Shown here in pieces: positions 51,253 through 59,294 of a stretch of 64,000 nucleotides of DNA. The notes beneath the pieces were generated by a model. The model saw nothing but the letters and a program-made list of their open reading frames with translations. It had not been told where the DNA came from and did not search any database. The stretch's first letter is position 1. The number at the start of each line of letters is the position of its first letter. The stretch is taken from the NCBI GenBank assembly GCA_910587485.1, contig CAJUKN010000008.1, forward strand, positions 1 to 64,000, in the 5' to 3' direction. A program made the translations under genes and the position numbers. Source of the stretch: an uncultured Lachnospira sp. GTDB taxonomy: Bacteria; Bacillota; Clostridia; Lachnospirales; Lachnospiraceae.

Positions 51253-52440
51253 ATGAGTAAGTATTATAGAGTTTATGCAGATATCAGGCTGGATATCATA
51301 CGTGATAATGTTGACCGATTGATGGCACTTACACCTTCTGGTACAAAAGCATTGGCTGTGGTGAAAGCAGACGGATATGGACATGGTGATATTGCAGTTG
51401 CTAAGGCTGTCTATGATAAAGTATATGGCTATGCAGTTGCAACATTAGATGAGGCAGTCAATTTAAGAGAAAATGGAATTGATAAGCCTATTTTAATTCT
51501 TGGTTTTGTCAATACAGATGAATATACAACGCTTGTAAAATATAATGTTGCAGCGACCATATTTGATTATGAGACAGCAAAAGAGCTTGATGAAACAGCA
51601 AAAGAATTAAATAAGACGGCAGTATGTCATATTAAAGTGGATACTGGAATGAGACGTATTGGATTGGAACCAGACATAAGTGGAGTCACTATTATTAAAA
51701 AAATTGTGGCACTTGAAAATATTAAGGTACAGGGGATTTTTACCCATTTTGCAACGGCTGATGAAAAGAATAAATATCAGACAAATAAACAGTTTGAAAA
51801 GTTTTCCAATTTTGTTGAGTATTTACATGGGCAAGGTATTGATTTTGAGATTCAACATTGTGCAAATAGTGCTGCTGTCATTGATATGCCCTATACATAT
51901 AAGGATATGGTTCGGCTTGGAATTGCAATGTATGGTATGTATCCTTCATATGAGGTTGAACAATCAAAAGTGGATTTAAAACCAGCACTTGAATTAAAGA
52001 GCCATGTCACTATGGTAAAAAGTGTAGAGGCTGGACAGAAAGTGAGTTATGGCGGCACATTTGAGACAACAAAACACACTGTCCTTGCAACCGTTTCAGT
52101 GGGTTATGGCGACGGCTATCCAAGAAATTTATCATCAAAAGGATATGTTTTGATACATGGGAAAAAAGCACCTATTGTTGGCAGAGTGTGTATGGACCAA
52201 TTGATGGTGGATGTTACCGAAATTGAGTATGTAAAACGCAATGATATTGTGACATTAATAGGTAAAGATGGAAATGAGGCTATCACCATTGAGGAGATTG
52301 CAGAACTTGCAGGAACATTTAATTATGAATTTGTATGTGATTTAAATAAAAGGATTCCAAGAAATTATTATATGAATGAAAAATATATAGGTAGTCACGA
52401 CTATTTCCATGAAGAATGGGATGGTTTTAACTTAAAATAA
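51253..52440 (+). CDS. alr: Alanine racemase
   Basis: A 395-residue PLP enzyme that makes D-alanine for peptidoglycan. The PLP lysine is Lys38 in AVVKADGYGHG. Also seen are HIKVDTGMRRIG, the HCANSAA motif, VRLGIAMYG, the catalytic-tyrosine region KVSYGGTF and RVCMDQLMVDVT. The frame can start at TTG 51220, but family members begin near the ATG at 51253, and AAAGAAAGG lies before it. It is placed between nnr and mazF as in many Firmicutes. Confidence 0.95.
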   Translation: MSKYYRVYADIRLDIIRDNVDRLMALTPSGTKALAVVKADGYGHGDIAVAKAVYDKVYGYAVATLDEAVNLRENGIDKPILILGFVNTDEYTTLVKYNVAATIFDYETAKELDETAKELNKTAVCHIKVDTGMRRIGLEPDISGVTIIKKIVALENIKVQGIFTHFATADEKNKYQTNKQFEKFSNFVEYLHGQGIDFEIQHCANSAAVIDMPYTYKDMVRLGIAMYGMYPSYEVEQSKVDLKPALELKSHVTMVKSVEAGQKVSYGGTFETTKHTVLATVSVGYGDGYPRNLSSKGYVLIHGKKAPIVGRVCMDQLMVDVTEIEYVKRNDIVTLIGKDGNEAITIEEIAELAGTFNYEFVCDLNKRIPRNYYMNEKYIGSHDYFHEEWDGFNLK

Positions 52441-52514
52441 ATTTATTTGAATACACGCCGACAGTCTGGAAATACTAAAATCACAAGAGCGATTTTTGAG
52501 GGAGTGTGATTGGT

Positions 52515-52862
52515 GTGGTAGTAAAACGTGGAGATATATTTTATGCAGACTTAAGACCCGTTGTTGGTTCAGAACAAGGTGGAATAAGACCAGTACTTAT
52601 TATACAGAACGATACAGGAAATAAACATAGTCCAACTGTTATATGTGCTGCGATTACCAGTAAAATGACAAAGGCAAAACTTCCAACACATGTGGAAATT
52701 GATTCTATGCGATATGACCTAGTAAAAGATTCTGTAATTCTTTTGGAGCAGCTTCGGACAATTGACAAAACAAGATTAAAAGATAAAGTTTGTCATCTCG
52801 ACAGTGAAATTATTGACGAGGTAAACCATGCTTTGCTGGTAAGCCTAGAGATGGGGAAATAG
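52515..52862 (+). CDS. mazF: MazF/PemK-type mRNA endoribonuclease
   Basis: A 115-residue MazF-fold protein like Bacillus NdoA/EndoA. KRGDIFYADL, GSEQGGIRPVLIIQND, AAITSKMTKAKLPTHVE and LLEQLRTIDKTRL are family motifs, including the catalytic Arg and Thr positions. GAGGGAG at 52498 fits the GTG at 52515, 10 bases away; the GTG at 52506 is too close. In Bacillus an antitoxin gene sits between alr and ndoA. Here only 74 bases separate them and no antitoxin is encoded there. Confidence 0.93.
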   Translation: MVVKRGDIFYADLRPVVGSEQGGIRPVLIIQNDTGNKHSPTVICAAITSKMTKAKLPTHVEIDSMRYDLVKDSVILLEQLRTIDKTRLKDKVCHLDSEIIDEVNHALLVSLEMGK

Positions 52863-52950
52863 GATTTGACGATAAATATTAATATATGGTACAATAGTCA
52901 CAGATAAAAATAAATCCATTTATAAAATAAAAAATTATTTTAATACTTAG

Positions 52951-52999
52951 AGGCAATGTACCAAAGTCACAGTTTGAGCATAGACTTTGGCACTTGCCT
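52951..52999 (+). promoter_or_regulatory. Strong stem-loop between mazF and the CBS gene
   Basis: AGGCA/TGCCT and CCAAAGTC/GACTTTGG form a two-segment stem around a 14-base loop. No T-run follows directly. It stands about 60 bases before the start codon, where the leader hairpin stands in copies A, B, D and E, but with a different sequence. Confidence 0.6.
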
Positions 53000-53028
53000 A
53001 TATAAAATTTTATAGTAAGGTAAAATAG

Positions 53029-53058
53029 CGTTTGGATAACGCAGAAATGAGGATAATT
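53029..53058 (+). repeat. Dispersed leader, copy F (divergent, before the CBS gene)
   Basis: GCGTTTGGATAACGCAGAAATGAGG matches only the 3' block of copies A and C (ACGCGGAAATGAGG, GTGCAGAAATGAGG), shown here in parts. The upstream hairpin (52951-52999) is unrelated in sequence. It is the least certain family member. Confidence 0.45.
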
Positions 53059-53958
53059 ATGAATGATGGTCACCCCACGAGAAAAACAGAAGGTATGATA
53101 TCAGCTTTTTTCAAGAATCTTTCTAAAAAGGTAAGAAAAGAGGAAGATGTGACAGAGGAAGAAATTATAGATATGGTCAATGAAGGTCATGAACAGGGTG
53201 TTCTTGCCAAAAATGAAGCTGAGATGATTCATAATATTTTTGAGTTTGGAGATAAACAAGCCTCCGATGTTATGATACATAGAAAAAGCATTATTGCATT
53301 GGATTGTAACACAACAATAAAAGAAGCATTTGAATTTGTTATGAATGAAAATCACACAAGATATCCGGTATATGATGGCAATATAGATAATATACTGGGA
53401 ATATTACATTTAAGAGACTTGATTAAAGTATATGTTGATGATGATAAAAGAAATTTAAATAAAACATTGGCAGATATGCGCAATCAAGTTTTGTTTGATG
53501 CATGTTGTATTCCAGAGACAAGAAAATTAAGTGTATTGTTTAAGCAGATGCAGTCAGAAAAGATACATATGGCGCTTGTTGTTGATGAGTATGGACAAAC
53601 ATCTGGTATGGTTACAATGGAGGATATTCTTGAGGAGATTGTGGGAGATATTCTTGATGAATATGATGACGAGGAGATATTGATTGTAAAACAGCCAGAC
53701 GATTCTTATATTCTTAAGGGAACAATGTTATTAGAAGATATTGAGGATATGTTTGATATTCAATTTGAATGTGAAAATATAGATACCATCAATGGATTCC
53801 TTATTGATAAAATGGGAAGAATACCTCAAGAAAATGAGGATTTTCAATGTGTTTATAAAGGATATGAATTTAAAGTAGTTGAAGTGAATAATAGAATGAT
53901 TACAAAGGTTTTTATGACGTATATTGGTATCGATGAGAATATACAAGAAGAAAAGTGA
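53059..53958 (+). CDS. CBS-domain protein, CorC/HlyC type (no membrane domain)
   Basis: A 299-residue cytoplasmic protein. An N-terminal helical segment contains EEEIIDMVNEGHEQGVL and a paired CBS module spans about 60-200 (ASDVMIHRKSIIALD, TRYPVYDG, GILHLRDLIK, MALVVDEYGQTSGMVTMEDILEEIVGDI in parts). A CorC_HlyC transporter-associated domain is at about 210-290. The DUF21 membrane domain of full hemolysin-C/CNNM proteins is absent, as in CorC and TlyC. The frame can start at TTG 53032, but ATGAGG precedes the ATG at 53059. It is linked to magnesium/cobalt efflux by family knowledge only. Confidence 0.87.
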   Translation: MNDGHPTRKTEGMISAFFKNLSKKVRKEEDVTEEEIIDMVNEGHEQGVLAKNEAEMIHNIFEFGDKQASDVMIHRKSIIALDCNTTIKEAFEFVMNENHTRYPVYDGNIDNILGILHLRDLIKVYVDDDKRNLNKTLADMRNQVLFDACCIPETRKLSVLFKQMQSEKIHMALVVDEYGQTSGMVTMEDILEEIVGDILDEYDDEEILIVKQPDDSYILKGTMLLEDIEDMFDIQFECENIDTINGFLIDKMGRIPQENEDFQCVYKGYEFKVVEVNNRMITKVFMTYIGIDENIQEEK

Positions 53959-53992
53959 AAATTTGCGGACTAAGAAAGGAGCTTATTAAAAA

Positions 53993-55288
53993 ATGAGTAA
54001 TTATGAAATTGAGACAAAATGTATCCAAAGCGGTTGGGAGCCTCAAAATGGTGAGCCAAGAATAATGCCTATTGTTCAAAGTACAACATTTAAGTATGGT
54101 TCTAGTGATGAGATGGGTGCATTGTTTGACCTTGAGAAGGAGGGATATTTCTATTCCAGATTGGCAAATCCAACCAATGACTGGGTGGCTAAAAAAATAT
54201 GCGATTTGGAAGGCGGATATGCCGCTATGCTTACAGGGTCCGGTCAGTCGGCAAACTTTTATGCAGTGTTTAACATATGTGAAGCGGGAGACCATTTTAT
54301 TAGTACATCAGCAATTTATGGCGGTACGTTTAATTTATTTGGCGTGACAATGAAAAAGCTTGGTATTGATGTGACATTTGTTGAGCCTGATGCCACAAAA
54401 GAGGAGATACAGGCAGCGTTCAGACCAAATACAAAATGTATATTTGGAGAGACTATTGCCAATCCAGCATTGGTTGTGTTGGATATTGAAAAATTTGCGG
54501 ATATAGCCCATAAAAATGGAGTTCCATTTATTGTTGACAATACATTTGCAACACCAATTAACTGTCGTCCTTTTGAGTTTGGTGTGGATATTGTCACACA
54601 TGCAACAACAAAATATATGGATGGACACGCTATGACTATTGGTGGCTGTATTGTAGACAGCGGCAATTTTGATTGGACAAAGTATGTAGACAAGTTTCCG
54701 GGATTGACAAAGCCTGACGAATCCTATCATGGTGTTGTCTATACGGAAAAGTTTGGAAAGATGGCTTATATACAAAAGGCTACAGCACAAATTATGAGGG
54801 ATTTAGGTTCTGTACAGTCACCAATGAATGCCTTTCTTATCAATATTGGTCTTGAGACATTGCATTTGAGGGTTCCAAGACACTGTGAAAATGCGTTGAA
54901 GGTGGCACAGTTTTTAGAGAGTAATGAGCATGTCGCATGGGTGAACTATGCCGATTTGCCTAGCAATAAATACCATGAATTGCAGCAAAAGTATATGCCA
55001 AATGGAACATGTGGGGTAATTTCATTTGGATTAAAAGGGGATAGAAATACGGCAGTTGCATTTATGGATAATTTAAAAATGATATCAATCGTTACACATG
55101 TTGCAGATGCTAGAACATGCGTTCTTCATCCAGCAAGTCATACACATAGGCAGATGTCTGATGAGCAGCTTGTTGAGGCAGGTGTGCAGCCTGACTTGAT
55201 TCGTTTATCTGTGGGTATAGAAAATGTAAATGATATTATATCCGATATCAAGCAGGCGATGGAAAAGTCAAAGACTTCGCAGGAGTAA
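53993..55288 (+). CDS. metY: O-acetylhomoserine sulfhydrylase (Cys/Met PLP family)
   Basis: A 431-residue PLP enzyme that makes homocysteine from O-acetylhomoserine and sulfide. YSRLANPTNDW, GSGQSANFYAVFNICEAGDH, the PLP lysine Lys207 in HATTKYMDGH and the C-terminal RLSVGIENVNDIISDI identify the family. The roughly 430-residue length and the long loop after the lysine point to MetY rather than cystathionine gamma-synthase or methionine gamma-lyase, although the lyase cannot be fully excluded. Homocysteine would feed the split MetH at 45519. GAAAGGAG lies before the ATG. Confidence 0.9.
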   Translation: MSNYEIETKCIQSGWEPQNGEPRIMPIVQSTTFKYGSSDEMGALFDLEKEGYFYSRLANPTNDWVAKKICDLEGGYAAMLTGSGQSANFYAVFNICEAGDHFISTSAIYGGTFNLFGVTMKKLGIDVTFVEPDATKEEIQAAFRPNTKCIFGETIANPALVVLDIEKFADIAHKNGVPFIVDNTFATPINCRPFEFGVDIVTHATTKYMDGHAMTIGGCIVDSGNFDWTKYVDKFPGLTKPDESYHGVVYTEKFGKMAYIQKATAQIMRDLGSVQSPMNAFLINIGLETLHLRVPRHCENALKVAQFLESNEHVAWVNYADLPSNKYHELQQKYMPNGTCGVISFGLKGDRNTAVAFMDNLKMISIVTHVADARTCVLHPASHTHRQMSDEQLVEAGVQPDLIRLSVGIENVNDIISDIKQAMEKSKTSQE

Positions 55289-55311
55289 AAGCATAAATGA
55301 TGTTTATTACA

Positions 55312-55365
55312 ATTTGTATATTTTACAAAATTTATATATTATACAAAATTTGTACATTGTACAAA
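55312..55365 (+). promoter_or_regulatory. Three tandem 18-bp palindromic units, candidate operator array
   Basis: ATTTGTATATTTTACAAA, ATTTATATATTATACAAA and ATTTGTACATTGTACAAA lie head to tail at exactly 18-bp steps. Each is an imperfect palindrome; the third (TTTGTACA/TGTACAAA) is perfect about a central T. They end 27 bases before the diguanylate cyclase start, in its promoter region. Confidence 0.65.
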
Positions 55366-55392
55366 TAGTAATAATCTTATGGGGGTATAAGT

Positions 55393-57183
55393 ATGACACA
55401 AGTTAGTACGAGTATGATAAATAATGACATTGTTGAGGCAAGTTGTGTTATTGATGACAAGTATTCTATCATTATGGGGGATGAACGATTTTATGGAATG
55501 ATAGGTAAAGAATTACCCAATTCTTTATTGAATCTTCTTTCTTTAGATGACCAAGAGACATTTTGCAGCTTTATTTCAGACATGCAGATAAATAAGCCAG
55601 TTGTCGTTCGAGTAAAGGTAAAAAAAGGTATATATAGATGGGTGCTTGTGCGAAAACTAAATATAGATTTAAAAAAAGAACATACAGAAATTAATTTGAT
55701 GTTCCATGATGTTGTTGCTCAGAGTGATACATTTAAAATTTATTATGATAATACCAGAAAGTATCGAGCATTTATGAATTATGTTCGAGATAAATTTTTT
55801 GAGTATGAATTTGGCGCCGATTTGATTACAATATATATGTATGTCAATGGACGATGTGAGATTTTTGAGAAAGACACGTTAGATGAATGGGAAAAGCGTA
55901 TTTTAAGACTTGGATTTGTTGAAGCGGCTGATATTGATATGTTTCGTCGATTGTGCAGCAATATTCGAGATGGTGTTGATGTATTTAGTATTAATATACA
56001 CACTTCATTAATGTCTAAAGGCTTTAGAATGGATACGCTTAACTTTCGCGGAGAAACCATTGTTGATGTTACTGGCAAAGTAATGGTTGCAGGGCTGATT
56101 ACGGAGATGAATGGGCGATATGACTTAAAAAGTATTATGATTGGCAATGATGCAAATAAAGATTCTGCTACAGGTCTACTCAATAAAAGGGCTGTGACAG
56201 ATGATATCCATGACATCATACAAAATGCCAATAGTGAAAAAGACTCAAAAAAGCTGTTTCTTATGATTATTGATATTGATAATTTTAAGTCCGTTAATGA
56301 TACATATGGTCATCGTTTTGGAGATGAAGTTATTGCCGATTTAGCATCAGAATTAAGAAGAACCGTAGGGGAGCGAGGTATTATTGGAAGAATTGGCGGC
56401 GACGAATTTATGTGTCTGTTAACCGATTACAACAGCATTGAGGAAGTTCGTGTCTTTTTAACAGCAATCCGAAGTAAATTAAGAATTGAACTTGCCAAGA
56501 AAAATCCAGAATATACATTTACAGTATCGATTGGAATTGCTGCTTATCCAGATAATGGAACCGATTATGACACCTTGTTTAAGTTGGCTGATGGTTGTCT
56601 TTATATTGCAAAAGAGAAGGGGAAAGACCGATTTATTATTTATACGCCAGAGATTCATGGTGATTTGATAAATCGTGATACAAAACTTAGAAATCTTCAT
56701 ATTGGCGCTAATTTTATGAAGCCTATTGATAAGTTGGAGATGATTGCAAATTTTAACGATAAATTATTACGAGAGGGACGAGTTGTTCTTGACAACGTGC
56801 TAGAGGATATTATGAATCGAATGGATATTCATGGTATTTTGTTGTTTGATAAGGATAAAAAGTGTGATAAAATTTTTGGACATTATAAAGTGTCAAATGT
56901 TAATGGAGAATTTTTTGAAGATGATAAATATATGGAATTATTTGATGAACATGGGGTGAATGTAATTTTCAATATATCAGCTATATCAGCTAATTTTCCA
57001 AAGGTTTATGAAGCTTTTTCACAATTGGACGTATGTTCAACATTACAAATAAAACTAATAAGAGATGGGATGCTGCAAGGAATTATCTGTTTTGATACAT
57101 TTGGAGAACACAAAAGAAAATGGAGCGACACAGATGTTTGTATTATGTATATGTTTGTAAGGATAATAGCAAATGTTTATTAA
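55393..57183 (+). CDS. Diguanylate cyclase with PAS-like and GAF-like domains
   Basis: A 596-residue cytoplasmic protein. A PAS-like sensory part lies at about 10-110 (CVIDDKYSIIMGDERFYG), followed by a second sensory segment. The GGDEF domain is at about 255-420 with DSATGLLNKRA, DIDNFKSVNDTYGHRFGD and an intact GGDEF at 335-339. No RxxD inhibitory site stands five residues before it, so product feedback is probably lacking. A C-terminal GAF-like domain follows at about 440-596. There are no membrane helices. It overlaps the permease-ATPase gene by 11 bases, which suggests coordinated synthesis. Confidence 0.9.
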   Translation: MTQVSTSMINNDIVEASCVIDDKYSIIMGDERFYGMIGKELPNSLLNLLSLDDQETFCSFISDMQINKPVVVRVKVKKGIYRWVLVRKLNIDLKKEHTEINLMFHDVVAQSDTFKIYYDNTRKYRAFMNYVRDKFFEYEFGADLITIYMYVNGRCEIFEKDTLDEWEKRILRLGFVEAADIDMFRRLCSNIRDGVDVFSINIHTSLMSKGFRMDTLNFRGETIVDVTGKVMVAGLITEMNGRYDLKSIMIGNDANKDSATGLLNKRAVTDDIHDIIQNANSEKDSKKLFLMIIDIDNFKSVNDTYGHRFGDEVIADLASELRRTVGERGIIGRIGGDEFMCLLTDYNSIEEVRVFLTAIRSKLRIELAKKNPEYTFTVSIGIAAYPDNGTDYDTLFKLADGCLYIAKEKGKDRFIIYTPEIHGDLINRDTKLRNLHIGANFMKPIDKLEMIANFNDKLLREGRVVLDNVLEDIMNRMDIHGILLFDKDKKCDKIFGHYKVSNVNGEFFEDDKYMELFDEHGVNVIFNISAISANFPKVYEAFSQLDVCSTLQIKLIRDGMLQGIICFDTFGEHKRKWSDTDVCIMYMFVRIIANVY

Positions 57184-58627
57184 ACGACGAAGGCAACGCT
57201 TTGTGAGCCATTTTTCTGTCAAATCAAAAAAGAATTTGTTGATGGTAAGAATATGGATAATTGCAGTATGGCTGTGTATATGGCAGTCTGTATGTGTTTT
57301 AACAGGACTTGAGCTTATATTGGCAAGTCCTGTTAATGTGTTTATAGCATTATGGGAATTGGTTAGGACAAGTGTATTTTATACGGTTTTAATAAATAGT
57401 TTTTTTCATATTACCATTGGATTTTTAGCTGCTTGTATAATAGCGGTTGTATTGGGGGTTCTAGCAGGTAAATATCGAATGGTGCATGAATTTTTTATGC
57501 CATTGATTCATATGATGAAATCATTGCCTATTGCTTCATTTATTATTTTGCTGCTGATTTTATTTGGTTCTTCTAAAGTTTCTGCGCTTATTGCATTTAT
57601 TGTTGTGTTTCCTATGGTATACAGTAGCGTTGTGGCTGGAATGAGGCAGACCGATAAAAAATTGCTTGAGATGGGAGAATTGTTTTCAATAGGATTTGTG
57701 CGAACAATCAAATATATTTATTTGCCGCAAGTATTATCTTATACAAGAAGCAGTTTAAAGACAGCGATAGGCATGAGCTGGAAAGCAGGTGTTTCAGCGG
57801 AAGTTATCGGGTTGGCAAAAAATTCGATTGGTGAACAATTATATTACGCAAAACTTTATTTATTAACGGAACAATTATTTGCTTGGAGTATTATTGTTGT
57901 TGGCGTAAGTTTATTGTGCGAAAATATATTTTTTTATTTTTTAGTATGGTTAGAAAATTATGTATTTCGAGGTAAAATACAAGGAAAATTGGTGACAGCT
58001 AACCAGTCTGATATACAAAAAATACATATATTATCAATAGAAAATATATGTAAGAAATATGGAGATACCATTGTTTTAGAAAATGTTTCAGCAGTTTTTA
58101 CAGATGATAAAATTAATTGTATTATGGGAAAATCAGGAATAGGAAAGACTACAATGCTTAAAATAATAATGAAATTGTTGCCATCTGATAGTGGAGAAAT
58201 ATCAAAAACAGGAAAAATTAGTGTTGTATTTCAGGAAAACCGCTTAATTGATAAAATGAGCGTTATTCATAATATTATGCTTGTTCTTGAGGATACTAGT
58301 AAAGAAAATGAAAAAAGAATACGAACATTGTTGATGTCTATATTGCCAGAGGAATGTATGGATATGCCTGTTAAAAATCTTAGTGGCGGTCAAAAACGAC
58401 GTGTGGCGATTGCAAGGGCATTGCTTTGCAAATGCGATATTTGCTTGATGGACGAGCCATTTACAGGGTTGGATAGTGAGTCCAAGCAGCATGTGGTAAA
58501 ATTTGTTAAAGAGTATACAAAAAATAAGATAACCATTATAGTAACACATTCAGAAACAGAGGCAAAAGCCCTTGACAGTAGGATTTACGTATTGACAAGC
58601 AGCAATACAGTTGTTACAATACAGTGA
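57173..58627 (+). CDS. ABC transporter permease-ATPase fusion (SsuC-SsuB-like)
   Basis: A 484-residue fusion. Residues about 1-265 are an SsuC/TauC-type permease with about six helices and the EAA-like loop EMGELFSIGFVRTIKYIYLPQ. Residues about 285-484 are an ABC ATPase with GKSGIGKTT (Walker A), VVFQENRLI (Q-loop), LSGGQKRR (signature), LMDEPFTGLD (Walker B) and VTHSETEA (H-loop). Permease and ATPase are normally separate proteins in this family. The upstream gene overlaps it by 11 bases. No binding protein is adjacent; the lipoprotein at 20976 is of the right type. Likely substrates are sulfonates, nitrate or a thiamine precursor. Confidence 0.88.
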   Translation: MFIKRRRQRFVSHFSVKSKKNLLMVRIWIIAVWLCIWQSVCVLTGLELILASPVNVFIALWELVRTSVFYTVLINSFFHITIGFLAACIIAVVLGVLAGKYRMVHEFFMPLIHMMKSLPIASFIILLLILFGSSKVSALIAFIVVFPMVYSSVVAGMRQTDKKLLEMGELFSIGFVRTIKYIYLPQVLSYTRSSLKTAIGMSWKAGVSAEVIGLAKNSIGEQLYYAKLYLLTEQLFAWSIIVVGVSLLCENIFFYFLVWLENYVFRGKIQGKLVTANQSDIQKIHILSIENICKKYGDTIVLENVSAVFTDDKINCIMGKSGIGKTTMLKIIMKLLPSDSGEISKTGKISVVFQENRLIDKMSVIHNIMLVLEDTSKENEKRIRTLLMSILPEECMDMPVKNLSGGQKRRVAIARALLCKCDICLMDEPFTGLDSESKQHVVKFVKEYTKNKITIIVTHSETEAKALDSRIYVLTSSNTVVTIQ

Positions 58628-58679
58628 GCATCATATGTTAGATGAAAGTCGTGTGAAAAATGAAATTTTCACACACAAG

Positions 58680-58707
58680 TTTAAAGAACAGCAAGTGATT
58701 CTTTAAA
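58680..58707 (+). promoter_or_regulatory. Perfect 9-bp inverted repeat in the ilvN leader
   Basis: TTTAAAGAA and TTCTTTAAA flank a 10-base loop, and another hairpin GTGTGAAAA/TTTTCACAC lies at 58651-58674. No T-box consensus or obvious leader peptide rich in branched-chain codons is seen. Confidence 0.5.
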
Positions 58708-58738
58708 TTTGCAGGCAAAGCAAGAATGGAGGGATAAT

Positions 58739-59230
58739 ATGAGACATGCCGTTTTTTCTATGTTGGTTGAAAACTCAGCTGGTGTGCTTAGCAGGGTAGC
58801 AGGATTATTTTCCAGAAGAGGATACAATATTGATAGTTTGACAGTAGGGGAGACAACAGACCCTAAACTATCAAGAATGACCGTTACCGTTACAGGTGAT
58901 GATGACGTCTTAGAGCAGATTGAAAAACAGGTATCTAAGCTGATTGATGTAAAAGAGATTATAGAACTTCCAGCAGAAGCTTCTGTATGCAGGGAGCTTG
59001 TTCTTGTAAAGATTGAATGTGATGCGTTGCGAAGACAGGAAGTAATAACACTTAGCAATGTATTTCGAGCAAACATTGTCGATGTTGCGATGGAATCCAT
59101 TATTGTTGAGCTTACAGGTGCGCAGAGCAAATTAAACGCATTTATTGATTTATTGAGCAGTTTTAAAATTACAGAGCTGGCAAGAACTGGTATAACAGGT
59201 CTTGCAAGAGGCGCTGCAAGTTTAAAATAA
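58739..59230 (+). CDS. ilvN: Acetolactate synthase small (regulatory) subunit
   Basis: A 163-residue regulatory subunit. An ACT domain occupies about 1-75 (MLVENSAGVLSRVAGLFSRRGYNIDSL, in parts) and a C-terminal domain follows (RELVLVKIECD, ARTGITGLARG). It binds valine and controls the catalytic subunit IlvB. GGAGGG lies 5 bases before the ATG. No ilvB gene is present upstream, so the catalytic subunit must be elsewhere. It is followed by ilvC with a 64-base gap. Confidence 0.95.
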   Translation: MRHAVFSMLVENSAGVLSRVAGLFSRRGYNIDSLTVGETTDPKLSRMTVTVTGDDDVLEQIEKQVSKLIDVKEIIELPAEASVCRELVLVKIECDALRRQEVITLSNVFRANIVDVAMESIIVELTGAQSKLNAFIDLLSSFKITELARTGITGLARGAASLK

Positions 59231-59294
59231 AAATAGGCTGTTTTGATAAGAATAGCCCAAAAATTATTATATTACTATTTGGAGGTATAAAAAA

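Noticed and set aside
19086..55365. CRISPR array
   Set aside because: The tandem repeats at 19086, 44587 and 55312 have no spacers of CRISPR size and no cas genes are present.
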